Below, piece by piece: positions 7,130 to 16,013 of a DNA stretch of 64,000 nucleotides (positions within the stretch are counted from its first letter, which is position 1; each line of letters starts with the position of its first letter). Under the pieces are notes generated by a model. The model saw nothing but the letters and a program-made list of their open reading frames with translations, made no database searches and was not told where the DNA came from. Source of the stretch: Thermoactinospora rubra (GTDB lineage Bacteria > Actinomycetota > Actinomycetes > Streptosporangiales > Streptosporangiaceae); contig NZ_MSZZ01000051.1 in NCBI RefSeq assembly GCF_002093975.1, positions 1 through 64,000 of the forward strand. The letters are read 5' to 3'. A program made the translations under genes and the position numbers.

Positions 7130-7163
7130 TGCGCCGCCGGGCCCGCGGAGGGACCATGGGCGC

Positions 7164-8312
7164 ATGCTCACCTTGCGCGCCCGCCGCGTCTTCGACGGCC
7201 GGGACCTCCTCCACGACCAGGTCGTGACCGTCCGGGACGGCCGCGTCACGAGCGTGGCCCCCGGCCGGACGGCCGACGTCGACCCCGACATCGACCTGGG
7301 CGAGGCCACCCTCCTGCCCGGCCTCATCGACGCCCACGTCCACCTCGCCTTCGACGCCGGCCCCGACGTCGTCGACCGCGTCACCCGCCTCGGCGACGAG
7401 GAACTGCTGGAGGTGATGCGGGACTCGGCCGGGCGCCAGCTCGCCGCGGGCGTGACCACCGTGCGCGACCTGGGCGACCGCGGCTTCCTCGCGCTGCGCC
7501 TCGGCCTCGGCGTGAACGGCCCCGAGGTGCTCGCCGCCGGGCCGCCCATCACCTCGCCGCGCGGCCACTGCTGGTTCCTCGGCGGCGAGGCGGCGGGCGA
7601 GGAGCAGGTACGGCAGGCCGTACGGGAAAGGGCCAGGCGCGGCGCGCACGTCGTCAAGATGATGCTCACCGGCGGCGAGCTGACGCCGGGCACCCACTCC
7701 CACCGGGCGCAGTTCACCGCGGCCGAGGCGAAGGCGGCGGCCGAGGAGGCGCACGTGCACGGGCTGCCGATCGCCGGGCACGCGCACGGCCGCGAGGGCA
7801 TCGTCCTGGCGCTGGAGGCGGGGTTCGACACGGTCGAGCACTGCTCCTTCCTCACCGAGGACTCCGCGGAGGCCGACCCGGCCGTGGTCGCCCGGCTGGC
7901 CGCGTCCTCGGCGATCGCGTCGCTCACGCTCGGGTTCGTTCCCGGCGCGGGCGAGCCGCCGCCCCGGATGCGGCGGCTCCTCCCCAAGCTCAGCGAGGTG
8001 CTGCGCACGCTGGGGGAGGCCGGGGTGACGTACGTGATCGGCAGCGACGCCGGCATCGGGCCGCCCAAGCCGCACGGCGTCCTGCCGTGGGGCGCGCAGA
8101 TGGCGGCCGACCTGGGGTTCGAGCCGATCGACGTGCTGCGGGCCATGACGTCGCGCGCCGCGCTGGCGTGCCGGGTCGCGGACAGGAAGGGCCACATCGC
8201 CCCGGGCTACGACGCCGACCTCCTCGTCGTCGACGGGGATCCGCTGGCCGACGTCGCGGCCCTGCGGCGGCCGGTCGCCGTCTACCGGATGGGCACCCGC
8301 GTGGGGCCGTGA
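7164..8312 (+). CDS. Metal-dependent amidohydrolase (imidazolonepropionase-like)
   Basis: 382 residues, amidohydrolase TIM barrel with the small beta sandwich at both ends. Metal ligands are visible: HxH in LIDAHVHLAF (about 54-56), Lys in VVKMMLTGGEL, His in IAGHAHGREG and DTVEHCSFL, and Asp in VIGSDAGIG. Members hydrolyse amide or ester bonds of small cyclic substrates or dipeptides (prolidase-like). It is monocistronic with its own upstream inverted repeat. Substrate unknown. Confidence 0.88.
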   Translation: MLTLRARRVFDGRDLLHDQVVTVRDGRVTSVAPGRTADVDPDIDLGEATLLPGLIDAHVHLAFDAGPDVVDRVTRLGDEELLEVMRDSAGRQLAAGVTTVRDLGDRGFLALRLGLGVNGPEVLAAGPPITSPRGHCWFLGGEAAGEEQVRQAVRERARRGAHVVKMMLTGGELTPGTHSHRAQFTAAEAKAAAEEAHVHGLPIAGHAHGREGIVLALEAGFDTVEHCSFLTEDSAEADPAVVARLAASSAIASLTLGFVPGAGEPPPRMRRLLPKLSEVLRTLGEAGVTYVIGSDAGIGPPKPHGVLPWGAQMAADLGFEPIDVLRAMTSRAALACRVADRKGHIAPGYDADLLVVDGDPLADVAALRRPVAVYRMGTRVGP

Positions 8313-8429
8313 ACCGCCGGCGGCGCGCGGGCCGCCCGCGCCACCTACGATGATGACCGACCGGCAGCGGCGATGTCCCAGGCATGCGGATCGTCCCGCT
8401 GGAGGGAGTCGCGTTCTGAAGGGTGAGCC

Positions 8430-9605
8430 GTGACCGCCGAGATTCTGCGCTCGAGAAGCGGCCTGGGCGGTCGCGTCGCGCCGATCGAGCTGTTCTTCGA
8501 CCTCGTCTACGTCTTCGCGGTCACGCAGCTGTCCCACCTGCTGCTGGACCACCTCAGCCCGGCCGGCGTCGCGCAGACGGCGCTGCTGATGCTGGCGGTC
8601 TGGTGGGCGTGGATGTACACCACGTGGACCACCAACTACCTCAGCCCCGAGCACCCGGCGCTGCGGCTGACGCTGGCAGGCGTCATGCTGGCCGGGCTGG
8701 TCATGGCCGCCGCGCTGCCCAGCGCCTTCGACGGCGGCGCCCTGCTGTTCGCCGGCGCCTACGTCGCCATCCAACTCGGCCGCACCATCGTGGTGACGCT
8801 GCTGGCCAGGGGCGAGGCCGTCCAGCTCGTCTTCGCCCGGGTGCTGGTGTGGATGGTCGTCTCGGCCGTCCCGTGGATCGCCGGCGCCTTCGTGGAGGGC
8901 GCCGCCCGGGGCGTGTTGTGGACACTGGCGGTCCTCATCGAGTACACCGCCCCCTGGCACGGCTACCTGACGCCGCGGCTGGGCCGGTCGGCGACCTCCG
9001 ACTGGACCATCGACGGCGGCCACATGGCCGAGCGCTGCCAGCTGTTCGTCATCATCGCCCTGGGCGAGTCGGTGCTGGTCACCGGCGCCACGCTGCAAGA
9101 GCACCACTTCGGCGCGGGGGCCATGGCCGCGTTCGTGGTCGCCTTCCTCGGCAGCGTGGCCCTGTGGTGGGTGTACTTCGACCGTACGGCCGAGGCCGCC
9201 GCCCAGGCGATCGCCGCCTCCGACGACCCCGGGCGGCTGGGCCGCTCCGCCTACACCTTCATCCACCTGCCGATGGTGGCCGGCATCATCGTGGCGGCCG
9301 TGGGCGACGAGCTGGTGATCGCCCACCCCGGCGCCTACGGCGACAGGTGGTGGACGGCCGTCATGGTCTGCGGCGGCCCCGCGCTGTTCCTGGCCGGTCA
9401 CGCGCTGTTCAAGCGGGCGGTGTTCGGCTACGTGCCGATCAACCGCGTCCTGGCCGTGGCCGTGCTCGTGGCGCTCATCCCGCTGGCGAAGGCGGTGCCG
9501 CCGCTCGCGCTGGCCGCCGCCGCCATGCTGGTCGTCTGGGCGGTGGCGATCTGGGACGCCGTGCTCGTCCGGCGCGGGAGCCGGAACCCCGAGCTTGCGC
9601 CCTGA
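8430..9605 (+). CDS. Low temperature requirement protein A (LtrA) family membrane protein
   Basis: 391 residues with about a dozen hydrophobic helices. Family signatures are IELFFDLVYVFAVTQLSHLL near residue 18, and HMAERCQLFVIIALGESVL near the middle. LtrA proteins are polytopic membrane proteins of uncertain function, named from a Listeria cold-growth mutant. GTG at 8430 follows GGGTGAG. It precedes a fatty-acid desaturase by 65 bases on the same strand; both may concern membrane adaptation. Confidence 0.88.
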   Translation: MTAEILRSRSGLGGRVAPIELFFDLVYVFAVTQLSHLLLDHLSPAGVAQTALLMLAVWWAWMYTTWTTNYLSPEHPALRLTLAGVMLAGLVMAAALPSAFDGGALLFAGAYVAIQLGRTIVVTLLARGEAVQLVFARVLVWMVVSAVPWIAGAFVEGAARGVLWTLAVLIEYTAPWHGYLTPRLGRSATSDWTIDGGHMAERCQLFVIIALGESVLVTGATLQEHHFGAGAMAAFVVAFLGSVALWWVYFDRTAEAAAQAIAASDDPGRLGRSAYTFIHLPMVAGIIVAAVGDELVIAHPGAYGDRWWTAVMVCGGPALFLAGHALFKRAVFGYVPINRVLAVAVLVALIPLAKAVPPLALAAAAMLVVWAVAIWDAVLVRRGSRNPELAP

Positions 9606-9670
9606 CCTCCGGGCCGTCACTCTTGGCTGGGGCGACACCCAAAGATCGGGCGGACGGGGGACATGTCACG

Positions 9671-10687
9671 GTGAGCGCGGGCACGGCGGAGACGAAGGGG
9701 AGCGACTTCTCCCGGTTGGCAAGGCGCATCACGGACGCGGGCCTGCTGGAGCGGCGCCCGGTCTACTACGCGGTCCGCGTCGGCGCGTGGGCGCTGGCCT
9801 ACGCCGGAGGGTGGGCGGCGTTCGCGCTGATCGGCGACTCCTGGTGGCAGCTGCTCGTCGCGGCCGGCCTGGCCGTGGTCTTCGCGCAGTTCGGCTTCAT
9901 CGCCCACGATCTGGGGCACCGGCAGGTCTTCCGGCGCCGCCGCCCGAGCACCGCGGCCGGGCGGATCATCGGCAACCTGTGCATCGGGCTCGGCTGGGAC
10001 TGGTGGACCGACAAGCACACGCGGCACCACGCCAACCCCAACCACGAGGAGCACGACCCCGACGTCTCCCCCGCGGTCATCGTCTGGTCGGCCGGGCAGG
10101 CAGCCGAGAGCCGGGGGCTGCCGCGGCTGGTGGCCAGGCACCAGGCCTTCTGGTTCTTCCCCCTCCTCACCCTGGAGGCCTGGCACCTGCACGTGGCCAG
10201 CTTCCGCGCCCTGCTGCGGCCGGACGCCAGGGGCCGCTGGGTGGAGGCGGCACTGCTGGCCGCGCACTCCGCCTGCTACCTGGGCGCGGTCTTCGCCGTG
10301 CTGTCACCGGGCAAGGCCGTGGCGTTCCTCGCCCTCCACCAGGGACTCTTCGGCGTCTACCTCGGGTGCACGTTCGCGCCCAACCATAAGGGCATGCCGA
10401 CCCTCACCGGCCGGACGTCGCTGGACTACCTGCGCAAGCAGGTGCTCACGGCGCGCAACGTGCGGGGCGGCGTGCTGCTCGACGTGGCGCTGGGCGGGCT
10501 GAACTACCAGATCGAGCACCACCTGTTCCCCAACATGCCCACGCCGAACCTGCGGCGCGCCCAGCCGATCGTCCGGGCCTACTGCGCCGAGCTGGGGGTC
10601 GAGTACGCCGAGACGGGCCTGCTCGACTCCTACCGCCAGGCGCTGCGGCACCTGCACGCGGTCGGCGCCCCGCTGCGTGCCGGGTAG
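9671..10687 (+). CDS. Membrane fatty acid desaturase
   Basis: 338 residues. The three His boxes of di-iron acyl desaturases are present: HDLGH (about residue 82), HTRHH (about 116) and QIEHHLF (about 280). Hydrophobic pairs of helices surround them. The enzyme inserts a double bond in membrane acyl chains. GTG 9671 is chosen because GGGGGA lies 9-10 bases before it and the upstream frame is noise. No electron-donor gene is adjacent. Confidence 0.92.
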   Translation: MSAGTAETKGSDFSRLARRITDAGLLERRPVYYAVRVGAWALAYAGGWAAFALIGDSWWQLLVAAGLAVVFAQFGFIAHDLGHRQVFRRRRPSTAAGRIIGNLCIGLGWDWWTDKHTRHHANPNHEEHDPDVSPAVIVWSAGQAAESRGLPRLVARHQAFWFFPLLTLEAWHLHVASFRALLRPDARGRWVEAALLAAHSACYLGAVFAVLSPGKAVAFLALHQGLFGVYLGCTFAPNHKGMPTLTGRTSLDYLRKQVLTARNVRGGVLLDVALGGLNYQIEHHLFPNMPTPNLRRAQPIVRAYCAELGVEYAETGLLDSYRQALRHLHAVGAPLRAG

Positions 10688-10689
10688 CC

Positions 10690-10905
10690 TCACGTCGCGC
10701 CGTCGAGGCGGCGCTGCAGCTGCTCCCGCCGGGCCTGCAGGTCGGCGATGAGCCGTTCCTGCTCCTCGGCCATGGTCATCATGGAGGCGCGGTCGACGGC
10801 GTCGCCCGGGCCCATGTCGGAGATCTGTTCTCGCAGGTCGGCCGCCGAGGCGCGCAACTTGGCGAGGTCCTCGTCGACCTGGCGAAGTTCGTCCTGGATA
10901 CTCAT
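10690..10905 (-). CDS. Small coiled-coil protein
   Basis: 71 residues, almost entirely heptad-like helix (DELRQVDEDLAKLRASAADLREQISDM and EEQERLIADLQARREQLQRRL), with a short break at MGPGDAVDR. No catalytic residues. Convergent with the desaturase (2-base gap) and divergent from the kinase gene. Likely a cytosolic structural or partner protein; function unknown. Confidence 0.7.
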   Translation of the reverse strand: MSIQDELRQVDEDLAKLRASAADLREQISDMGPGDAVDRASMMTMAEEQERLIADLQARREQLQRRLDGAT

Positions 10906-10937
10906 CCCTGTCTTCTACCCAAGCTAGAGTGGGGATC

Positions 10938-12035
10938 ATGCAAACCAGGACGATCGTGACGATCGCGATCGTCGTCGCCGTCGTCGTCGGCACCGTCCTG
11001 TCCGCCGCCCTGCGCGCTCACGAGCCCGTGAACGTGCTGGACTTCGCGCTGCCGGCGGTGGCGTGCGCGGCTTTGTTCCTCCGGCACCGGTACCCGGTGG
11101 CGGCCCTCGTCGTGATCACCGCGGCCACGCTGGTGTACTACCCCTACGCCCGGCTCGACGGCCCGATGATCATCCTGCCCATCGTGGCCCTCTACACCGC
11201 CGCCGACCGGGGCTACCTGCTGGCCGCCATCGTCACGGGCGGCACCGCGCTGCTGCTGATGGGCCTGGGCGAGATCAGCTCCTCGCAGCGGCACATCGAC
11301 GACACCTCCTTCCTCATCGTCGCCGAGGGCGTCGTCGCGACGATCGCCGCGGGCGGCGTGACCCGCAACAGGCGCGCCTATCGCGCCGAGATGGAGCACG
11401 CCAAGGAGGAGGAGGCCAAGCGCAGGGAGACCGAGGAACGGCTGCGCATCGCGCGCGAGCTGCACGACGTCATCGGCCACAACATCTCCATGATCAACGT
11501 GCAGGCCGGCTCGGCCCTGCACGGCATCCGCAAGCGGCCGGAGGAGGCCGAGGCGGCCCTACGGACGATCAAGGACACCAGCAAGGAGACCCTGCGCCAG
11601 CTGCGCACCACGCTCGGCATGCTGCGCCAGGTCGACGAGCACGCCCCGACGGCGCCGGCCGGCAGCCTGGCCCGGCTCGACGAGCTGGTCCGCGAGAGCG
11701 GGCTGAAGGTCGTCACCACCGTCTCGGGCCCGCTGACGGACCTGCCCGCCGAGGTCGACATCGCCGCCACGCGGATCATCAGGGAGGCATTGACCAACGT
11801 CGCCCGCCACTCGGGCGCCGACCACGCCGCCCTCACGGTCGGCCGCGACGGCGAGGACCTGGTCGTGCGCGTGGAGGACTCCGGCCCGGGCGCCACCTTC
11901 ACCGACGGCACCGGCTTCGGCATCCAGGGCATGCGCGAGCGGGCGACCGCGCTGGGCGGCAGCCTGGAGGCCGGTCCGCGGCCGGAGGGCGGCTTCCGCG
12001 TCGTGGCCCGCCTCCCCCTGGTGAGCGCCCGGTGA
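10938..12035 (+). CDS. Sensor histidine kinase (HisKA_3 type)
   Basis: About 365 residues. Four to five N-terminal membrane helices (to about residue 125), a coiled linker rich in Glu/Lys, then the dimerisation box with phospho-acceptor His in RIARELHDVIGHNISM. The HATPase lobe carries TNVARHSGADHAAL and GTGFGIQGMRERA. There is no large sensor domain outside the membrane. The cognate response regulator starts 25 bases downstream. A TAGAGT hexamer just before the start may be the -10 of a near-leaderless transcript. Confidence 0.92.
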   Translation: MQTRTIVTIAIVVAVVVGTVLSAALRAHEPVNVLDFALPAVACAALFLRHRYPVAALVVITAATLVYYPYARLDGPMIILPIVALYTAADRGYLLAAIVTGGTALLLMGLGEISSSQRHIDDTSFLIVAEGVVATIAAGGVTRNRRAYRAEMEHAKEEEAKRRETEERLRIARELHDVIGHNISMINVQAGSALHGIRKRPEEAEAALRTIKDTSKETLRQLRTTLGMLRQVDEHAPTAPAGSLARLDELVRESGLKVVTTVSGPLTDLPAEVDIAATRIIREALTNVARHSGADHAALTVGRDGEDLVVRVEDSGPGATFTDGTGFGIQGMRERATALGGSLEAGPRPEGGFRVVARLPLVSAR

Positions 12036-12060
12036 TCCGCCAGCCCCATCGGAGGAACCC

Positions 12061-12729
12061 ATGATCCGCGTCCTGCTCGCCGACGACCAGACCCTGGTGC
12101 GCGCCGGCTTCCGCTCGATCCTCAGCGACGAGGAGGACATCGAGGTCGTCGCCGAGGCGGCCGACGGGGAGGAGGCCGTCGCCAAGGCCCGCGACCTGCG
12201 TCCCGACGTGGTCCTCATGGACATCCGCATGCCGCGGCTGGACGGCCTGGAGGCCACCCGGCGGATCGTCGCCGATCCCCGGCTGGAGGAGGTCAGGGTC
12301 GTCATCCTGACCACCTTCGACCTGGACGACTACGTCTACGGCGCGCTGCGGGCGGGCGCGAGCGGCTTCCTGGTCAAGGACACCGAGCCCGCCGAACTGA
12401 TCCACGCGGTGCGGGTGGTGGCCAGGGGCGACGCGCTGATCGCGCCGTCCGTCACGCGCCGCCTGATCGCCGAGTTCGCCGGCCGGGTCAAGCGCCCCGA
12501 GCCCGGCCCCGAGCTGAACGGCCTGACCGAGCGCGAGCGCGAGGTCCTGTCGCTGGTCGCGCAGGGCCTGTCCAACGACGAGATCGCCGCGCGCCTGGTG
12601 CTCAGCCCCGCCACGGCCAAGACGCACGTCAGCCGCATCATGACCAAGCTGGGCGTGCGCGACCGGGCCCAGCTGGTGGTACTGGCCTACGAGGCCGGGA
12701 TGGTCACGCCGGGCTGGCTTACTTCCTGA
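12061..12729 (+). CDS. LuxR/NarL-family response regulator
   Basis: 222 residues. Receiver domain with acidic pair DDQ at the start and phospho-acceptor Asp in VVLMDIRMPRLDG (about residue 54). The HTH domain is LTEREREVLSLVAQGLSNDEIAARLVLSPATAKTHVSRIM. It is the partner of the upstream kinase. GGAGGAACCC precedes the ATG. Targets unknown; the cydAB genes start 97 bases after it on the same strand and could be a target. Confidence 0.94.
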   Translation: MIRVLLADDQTLVRAGFRSILSDEEDIEVVAEAADGEEAVAKARDLRPDVVLMDIRMPRLDGLEATRRIVADPRLEEVRVVILTTFDLDDYVYGALRAGASGFLVKDTEPAELIHAVRVVARGDALIAPSVTRRLIAEFAGRVKRPEPGPELNGLTEREREVLSLVAQGLSNDEIAARLVLSPATAKTHVSRIMTKLGVRDRAQLVVLAYEAGMVTPGWLTS

Positions 12730-12826
12730 GTCGTACGGCCCGGCCACGCCTGATACCCGGGATGTAGGGACGGTGCACGCTCCGGCATGACGCGGCGGCG
12801 GGAGCCGTACCGGGACCATCTGGGGC

Positions 12827-14080
12827 ATGGACGCCGTAGAGCTCGCCCGGTTGCAGTTCGCGCTCACCGCGGGGGCGCACTTCCTGTTCGTCGCCCTGAC
12901 GCTGGGCCTGGCCACCCTGGTCGCGATCGTGCAGACGCGCGCCACGCTCACCGGCAGCCGGGTTCACATGCGGATGACCCGGTTCTGGGGCCAGCTCTAC
13001 GTGATCAACTACGCGATGGGCATCGTCACGGGCCTGGTCATGGAGTTCCAGTTCGGGCTGTCGTGGAGCGGGCTGACGCACTTCGCGGGCAACGTGTTCG
13101 GCGCCTCGCTGGCCCTGGAGACGCTGGTGGCGTTCTTCATCGAGTCGACGTTCCTGGGGCTGTGGATCTTCGGCTGGGACCGGCTGAACCGGTGGGCGCA
13201 CCTGGCGCTGATCTGGGTGGTCACGCTCACCGCCTACGCGAGCGCGTTCTGGATCATGATCGCCAACGGGTTCCTGCAGAACCCGGTGGGCCACCGGCTC
13301 GTCAACGGCGGGCTGGAGCTGGTGGACTTCGGCGCGATGGTCGCCAATCCGGCGGCGCTGACGGCCTTCGGCCACGTCCTGTCGGCCGGGCTGGTGGTCG
13401 GCGCCTTCTTCATGGCCGGAGTGAGCGCCTGGCACCTGCGCAGGCGGACGCACGAGCAGGAGTTCTTCCGCAAGAGCCTGCGCCTGGGCGTGGGGGTGAG
13501 CCTGCCCGCGCTGTTCCTGACCGCCTCCTTCGGCGGCGTGTCCTTCGACAGCATGCAGCCGACCAAGGTGGCCGCCTGGGTCAACAGCCCCGAACGGCTG
13601 GCCGAGGCGCAGGCTCAGATGGAGGCCGTCCACGGGCCCGGCGACTACCTGCCGCCGGTGGGAGCCGTGCACGCGGCGGGGACCGTCATGATGACCCTGT
13701 TCGCGGTCATGTTGCTGGTCTCGCTCGTCAGCGTCGTGCTGATGGCCTTCCGCCCGGCGGTGCTGCGCCTGCGCCCCTGGCACTGGCTGCTGACCCTGAT
13801 GATCCCGATCCCCTTCGTCACGACGATCGCGGGCTGGCTGTTCCGGGAGCTGGGCCGCCAGCCGTGGGCGGTGTTCGGGCTGCTGCGGACCTCCGACGCG
13901 GTCTCGCCCCTCACCCGGGGCCAGACGCTCGCCTCGCTGGTCGTCTTCACCACCCTGTTCGGCGTGCTCATCGTCGTCAACTACTGGCTGCTGGCCAGGA
14001 CCGCGCGCCGCGACCCCGGCACGGTGGCGCTGGGCGCGAGCCGTACCGCCGAGACCCCCGAACCCGCCCTGAGCTACTGA
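12827..14080 (+). CDS. cydA: Cytochrome bd quinol oxidase subunit I
   Basis: 417 residues with about nine membrane helices. The haem-ligand His in TAGAHFLFVALTLG, the ETLVAFFIESTFLGLWIFGW helix and the signature GWLFRELGRQPW are all present. The Q-loop is short, as in Gram-positive enzymes. It oxidises menaquinol and reduces O2 at the membrane. cydB follows after 11 bases. It lies downstream of a two-component system, consistent with respiratory control. Confidence 0.94.
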   Translation: MDAVELARLQFALTAGAHFLFVALTLGLATLVAIVQTRATLTGSRVHMRMTRFWGQLYVINYAMGIVTGLVMEFQFGLSWSGLTHFAGNVFGASLALETLVAFFIESTFLGLWIFGWDRLNRWAHLALIWVVTLTAYASAFWIMIANGFLQNPVGHRLVNGGLELVDFGAMVANPAALTAFGHVLSAGLVVGAFFMAGVSAWHLRRRTHEQEFFRKSLRLGVGVSLPALFLTASFGGVSFDSMQPTKVAAWVNSPERLAEAQAQMEAVHGPGDYLPPVGAVHAAGTVMMTLFAVMLLVSLVSVVLMAFRPAVLRLRPWHWLLTLMIPIPFVTTIAGWLFRELGRQPWAVFGLLRTSDAVSPLTRGQTLASLVVFTTLFGVLIVVNYWLLARTARRDPGTVALGASRTAETPEPALSY

Positions 14081-14091
14081 GGAAACCCGCC

Positions 14092-14832
14092 ATGGAGATC
14101 TTCGTCCTCGCCTTCTTCGCCCTCGGCTACCTCGTGCTCGGCGGCCAGGACATCGGGGTGGGCATGGTCCTGCCGTACCTGGGCCGGACGGCGGGCGAGC
14201 GGCGCGAGGCGATCGCCGCCATCGCGCCCTTCTTCCTGGGCAACGAGGTCTGGCTCGTGGCCACGGCCGGAGTGCTCGCCGGGCTGTTCCCCACGCTGGA
14301 GGGCGAGCTGCTCAGCGGCAACCACGCCGCCGTGGTGGCGCTGCTGGCCGGCTGGGTCCTGCGCGACATGGGGCTGTGGCTGCGCGGCCGGCTGCCCGGC
14401 GGCCGGTGGCAGGCCTTCTGGGACGGCGCCGTGGTGGCCGGCAGCTGGGTCCTGGCGCTGAGCCTGGGCACGCTGCTGGGCGGCGTCCTGCTCGGCCTGG
14501 CCGGACCGGTCGGGATCGTCCCGGCCGTGGTCGTGGCGGTGCTGTTCGCGCTGCACGGGCTCGCCTTCGCGGCCCTGCGGCTGCGGGGCACGCTGCGGCA
14601 GCGGGCCGGGGTGCTGTCCGGCGGGGCGGCCGAGTGGCGGACCTACGCCCTGACCGCGGCCGCGCTCGTCGCCGTCGGCGTGATCGCGGGGACGCGGCTG
14701 GACCTGGCGTCCGGCGCGACCTCGGCCTTCCTGGCGCCGGTGGTCGCGGGGCTGATCCCCTTCCTCGTGGCCGCGCAGGCCTGGGTGTGGTGGACCTTCC
14801 GGCACCGCGTGAGCGGGCCGTCGTATCTCTGA
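14092..14832 (+). CDS. cydB: Cytochrome bd quinol oxidase subunit II, short form
   Basis: 246 residues; usual CydB is about 330-380. Family features remain: GGQDIGVGMVLPYLGR and APFFLGNEVWLVATAGVLAGLFPTL with an acidic residue in the second helix. About seven helices are visible and the C-terminal helical pair is lacking. GAGGAAACCCGCC precedes the ATG. No cydX, cydC or cydD is seen nearby. The shortened form occurs in other actinomycetes, so it is probably functional. Confidence 0.88.
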   Translation: MEIFVLAFFALGYLVLGGQDIGVGMVLPYLGRTAGERREAIAAIAPFFLGNEVWLVATAGVLAGLFPTLEGELLSGNHAAVVALLAGWVLRDMGLWLRGRLPGGRWQAFWDGAVVAGSWVLALSLGTLLGGVLLGLAGPVGIVPAVVVAVLFALHGLAFAALRLRGTLRQRAGVLSGGAAEWRTYALTAAALVAVGVIAGTRLDLASGATSAFLAPVVAGLIPFLVAAQAWVWWTFRHRVSGPSYL

Positions 14833-14869
14833 GGGGAATAGCGCGGCGGTGCGGGCTCTTGTGACCGGC

Positions 14870-15268
14870 ATGAGCGTTCGTGAACTTCGCCTCGTCGTCA
14901 CCGCGGAGGACTACGAGGAGGCGCTGCGGTTCTACCGGGACGTGCTGGGCCTGCCGGAGCGGGAGGCCTACTCCTCCCCGGACGGCCGCGTGACCATCCT
15001 GGAGGCCGGCCGCGCCACCCTGGAGATCGCCGACCCCAACCAGGCCGAGTTCATCGACCGGGTCGAGGTGGGGCGGCGGGTGGCGGGACACATCCGGGTC
15101 GCCTTCGAGGTGGACGACTCCACCGAGGCCACCGCCCGGCTGGCCGGGGCGGGCGCCACCGTGGTCGCCCCGCCCACCCGCACGCCGTGGAACTCGCTGA
15201 ACTCGCGCCTCGAAGGCCCGGCCGGGCTGCAGCTGACGCTCTTCGAGGAGCTCGGCGACGTCACCTGA
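14870..15268 (+). CDS. VOC-family protein
   Basis: 132 residues, glyoxalase/bleomycin-resistance fold: LVVTAEDYEEALRFYRDVLGLPE, then IRVAFEVDDSTEATARLAGAGATVVAPPTRTPWNSLNSRLEGPAGLQLTLFEE. Substrate unknown. ATG 14870 is chosen by homology to the fold start; a GTG at 14849 is in frame. Its stop overlaps the convergent hydrolase by 8 bases. Confidence 0.82.
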   Translation: MSVRELRLVVTAEDYEEALRFYRDVLGLPEREAYSSPDGRVTILEAGRATLEIADPNQAEFIDRVEVGRRVAGHIRVAFEVDDSTEATARLAGAGATVVAPPTRTPWNSLNSRLEGPAGLQLTLFEELGDVT

Positions 15269-16013
15269 CGATGAACTCCCTGATCAGCCGGCTGAGCTCG
15301 ACGGGCCGCTCGTGCACGACGACGTGGCCGCTGTCCAGCTCGGCGTAGCGGCTGCCGGGAATGGCGGCGTGCATCGCGCGGGCGTGCTCCACCGGGACGA
15401 GGTAGTCCTGCGTGGCGCCGATCACGAGCGTGGGCGAGGTGATGCGCGGCAGCAGGGGGCGCAGGTCGACCCGGAGGTCCAGTTCGATCTGCCGGGCGGT
15501 GCCGGGCGGCGCCTGGGCCGACAGGAGCGCTTTGACCCCCTCCTCGCCCAGGGAGCTGACGTGGCGTGGGCTGAAGGCGACCAGCGGACCGTAGGCGGCG
15601 AACGCCTTCGGGTCGCTCGAGGCGAGCCGCGCCCACGTCTCCAGGCCCAGCCGGAGACGGGGATCCTCGGTGTGGGTCCAGCCCGCGATCAGCACCAGGC
15701 GGCGCACCAGCTCCGGACGCGTGGCGGCCAGGGCGGCCGAGACGACGGCGCCCAGGGAGAAGCCGACCAGGTCCGAGGGGCCGGGGAAGGCGGCGGCGAC
15801 CTGCTTCACCAGCAGGTCAAGCGTCAGCTCGCCGCCGGGGTCGTAGGTGCGCCCGCTGCCGGCGTAGTCCGGCGTGACCACCGTGCGCACGTCGGTGAAG
15901 CGGTCGACGAGGTGGGCGAAGTTCGTGACCGAGTCGCCGCCGGTGCCGTGGACCATGACCAGCCCGGGACCGCTGCCCGCGACCGCGTAGTGGACCCCGT
16001 TGACCTCCGGCAT
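15261..16013 (-). CDS. Alpha/beta hydrolase
   Basis: 250 residues. Oxyanion region VMVHGTGGDSV, nucleophile elbow LVGFSLGAVVSAAL (Ser about 95), acid ATQDYLVPVEHA and catalytic His in LDSGHVVVHERP. Substrate unknown. ATG overlaps the stop of the SDR gene (ATGA), so the two are one operon driven from the divergent region shared with the TetR gene. Confidence 0.9.
   Translation of the reverse strand: MPEVNGVHYAVAGSGPGLVMVHGTGGDSVTNFAHLVDRFTDVRTVVTPDYAGSGRTYDPGGELTLDLLVKQVAAAFPGPSDLVGFSLGAVVSAALAATRPELVRRLVLIAGWTHTEDPRLRLGLETWARLASSDPKAFAAYGPLVAFSPRHVSSLGEEGVKALLSAQAPPGTARQIELDLRVDLRPLLPRITSPTLVIGATQDYLVPVEHARAMHAAIPGSRYAELDSGHVVVHERPVELSRLIREFIVR

Noticed and set aside
8701..8947. Short minus-strand frames inside the LtrA gene
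   Set aside because: Antisense shadows with Arg/Thr-rich composition; the LtrA frame has clear membrane helices.
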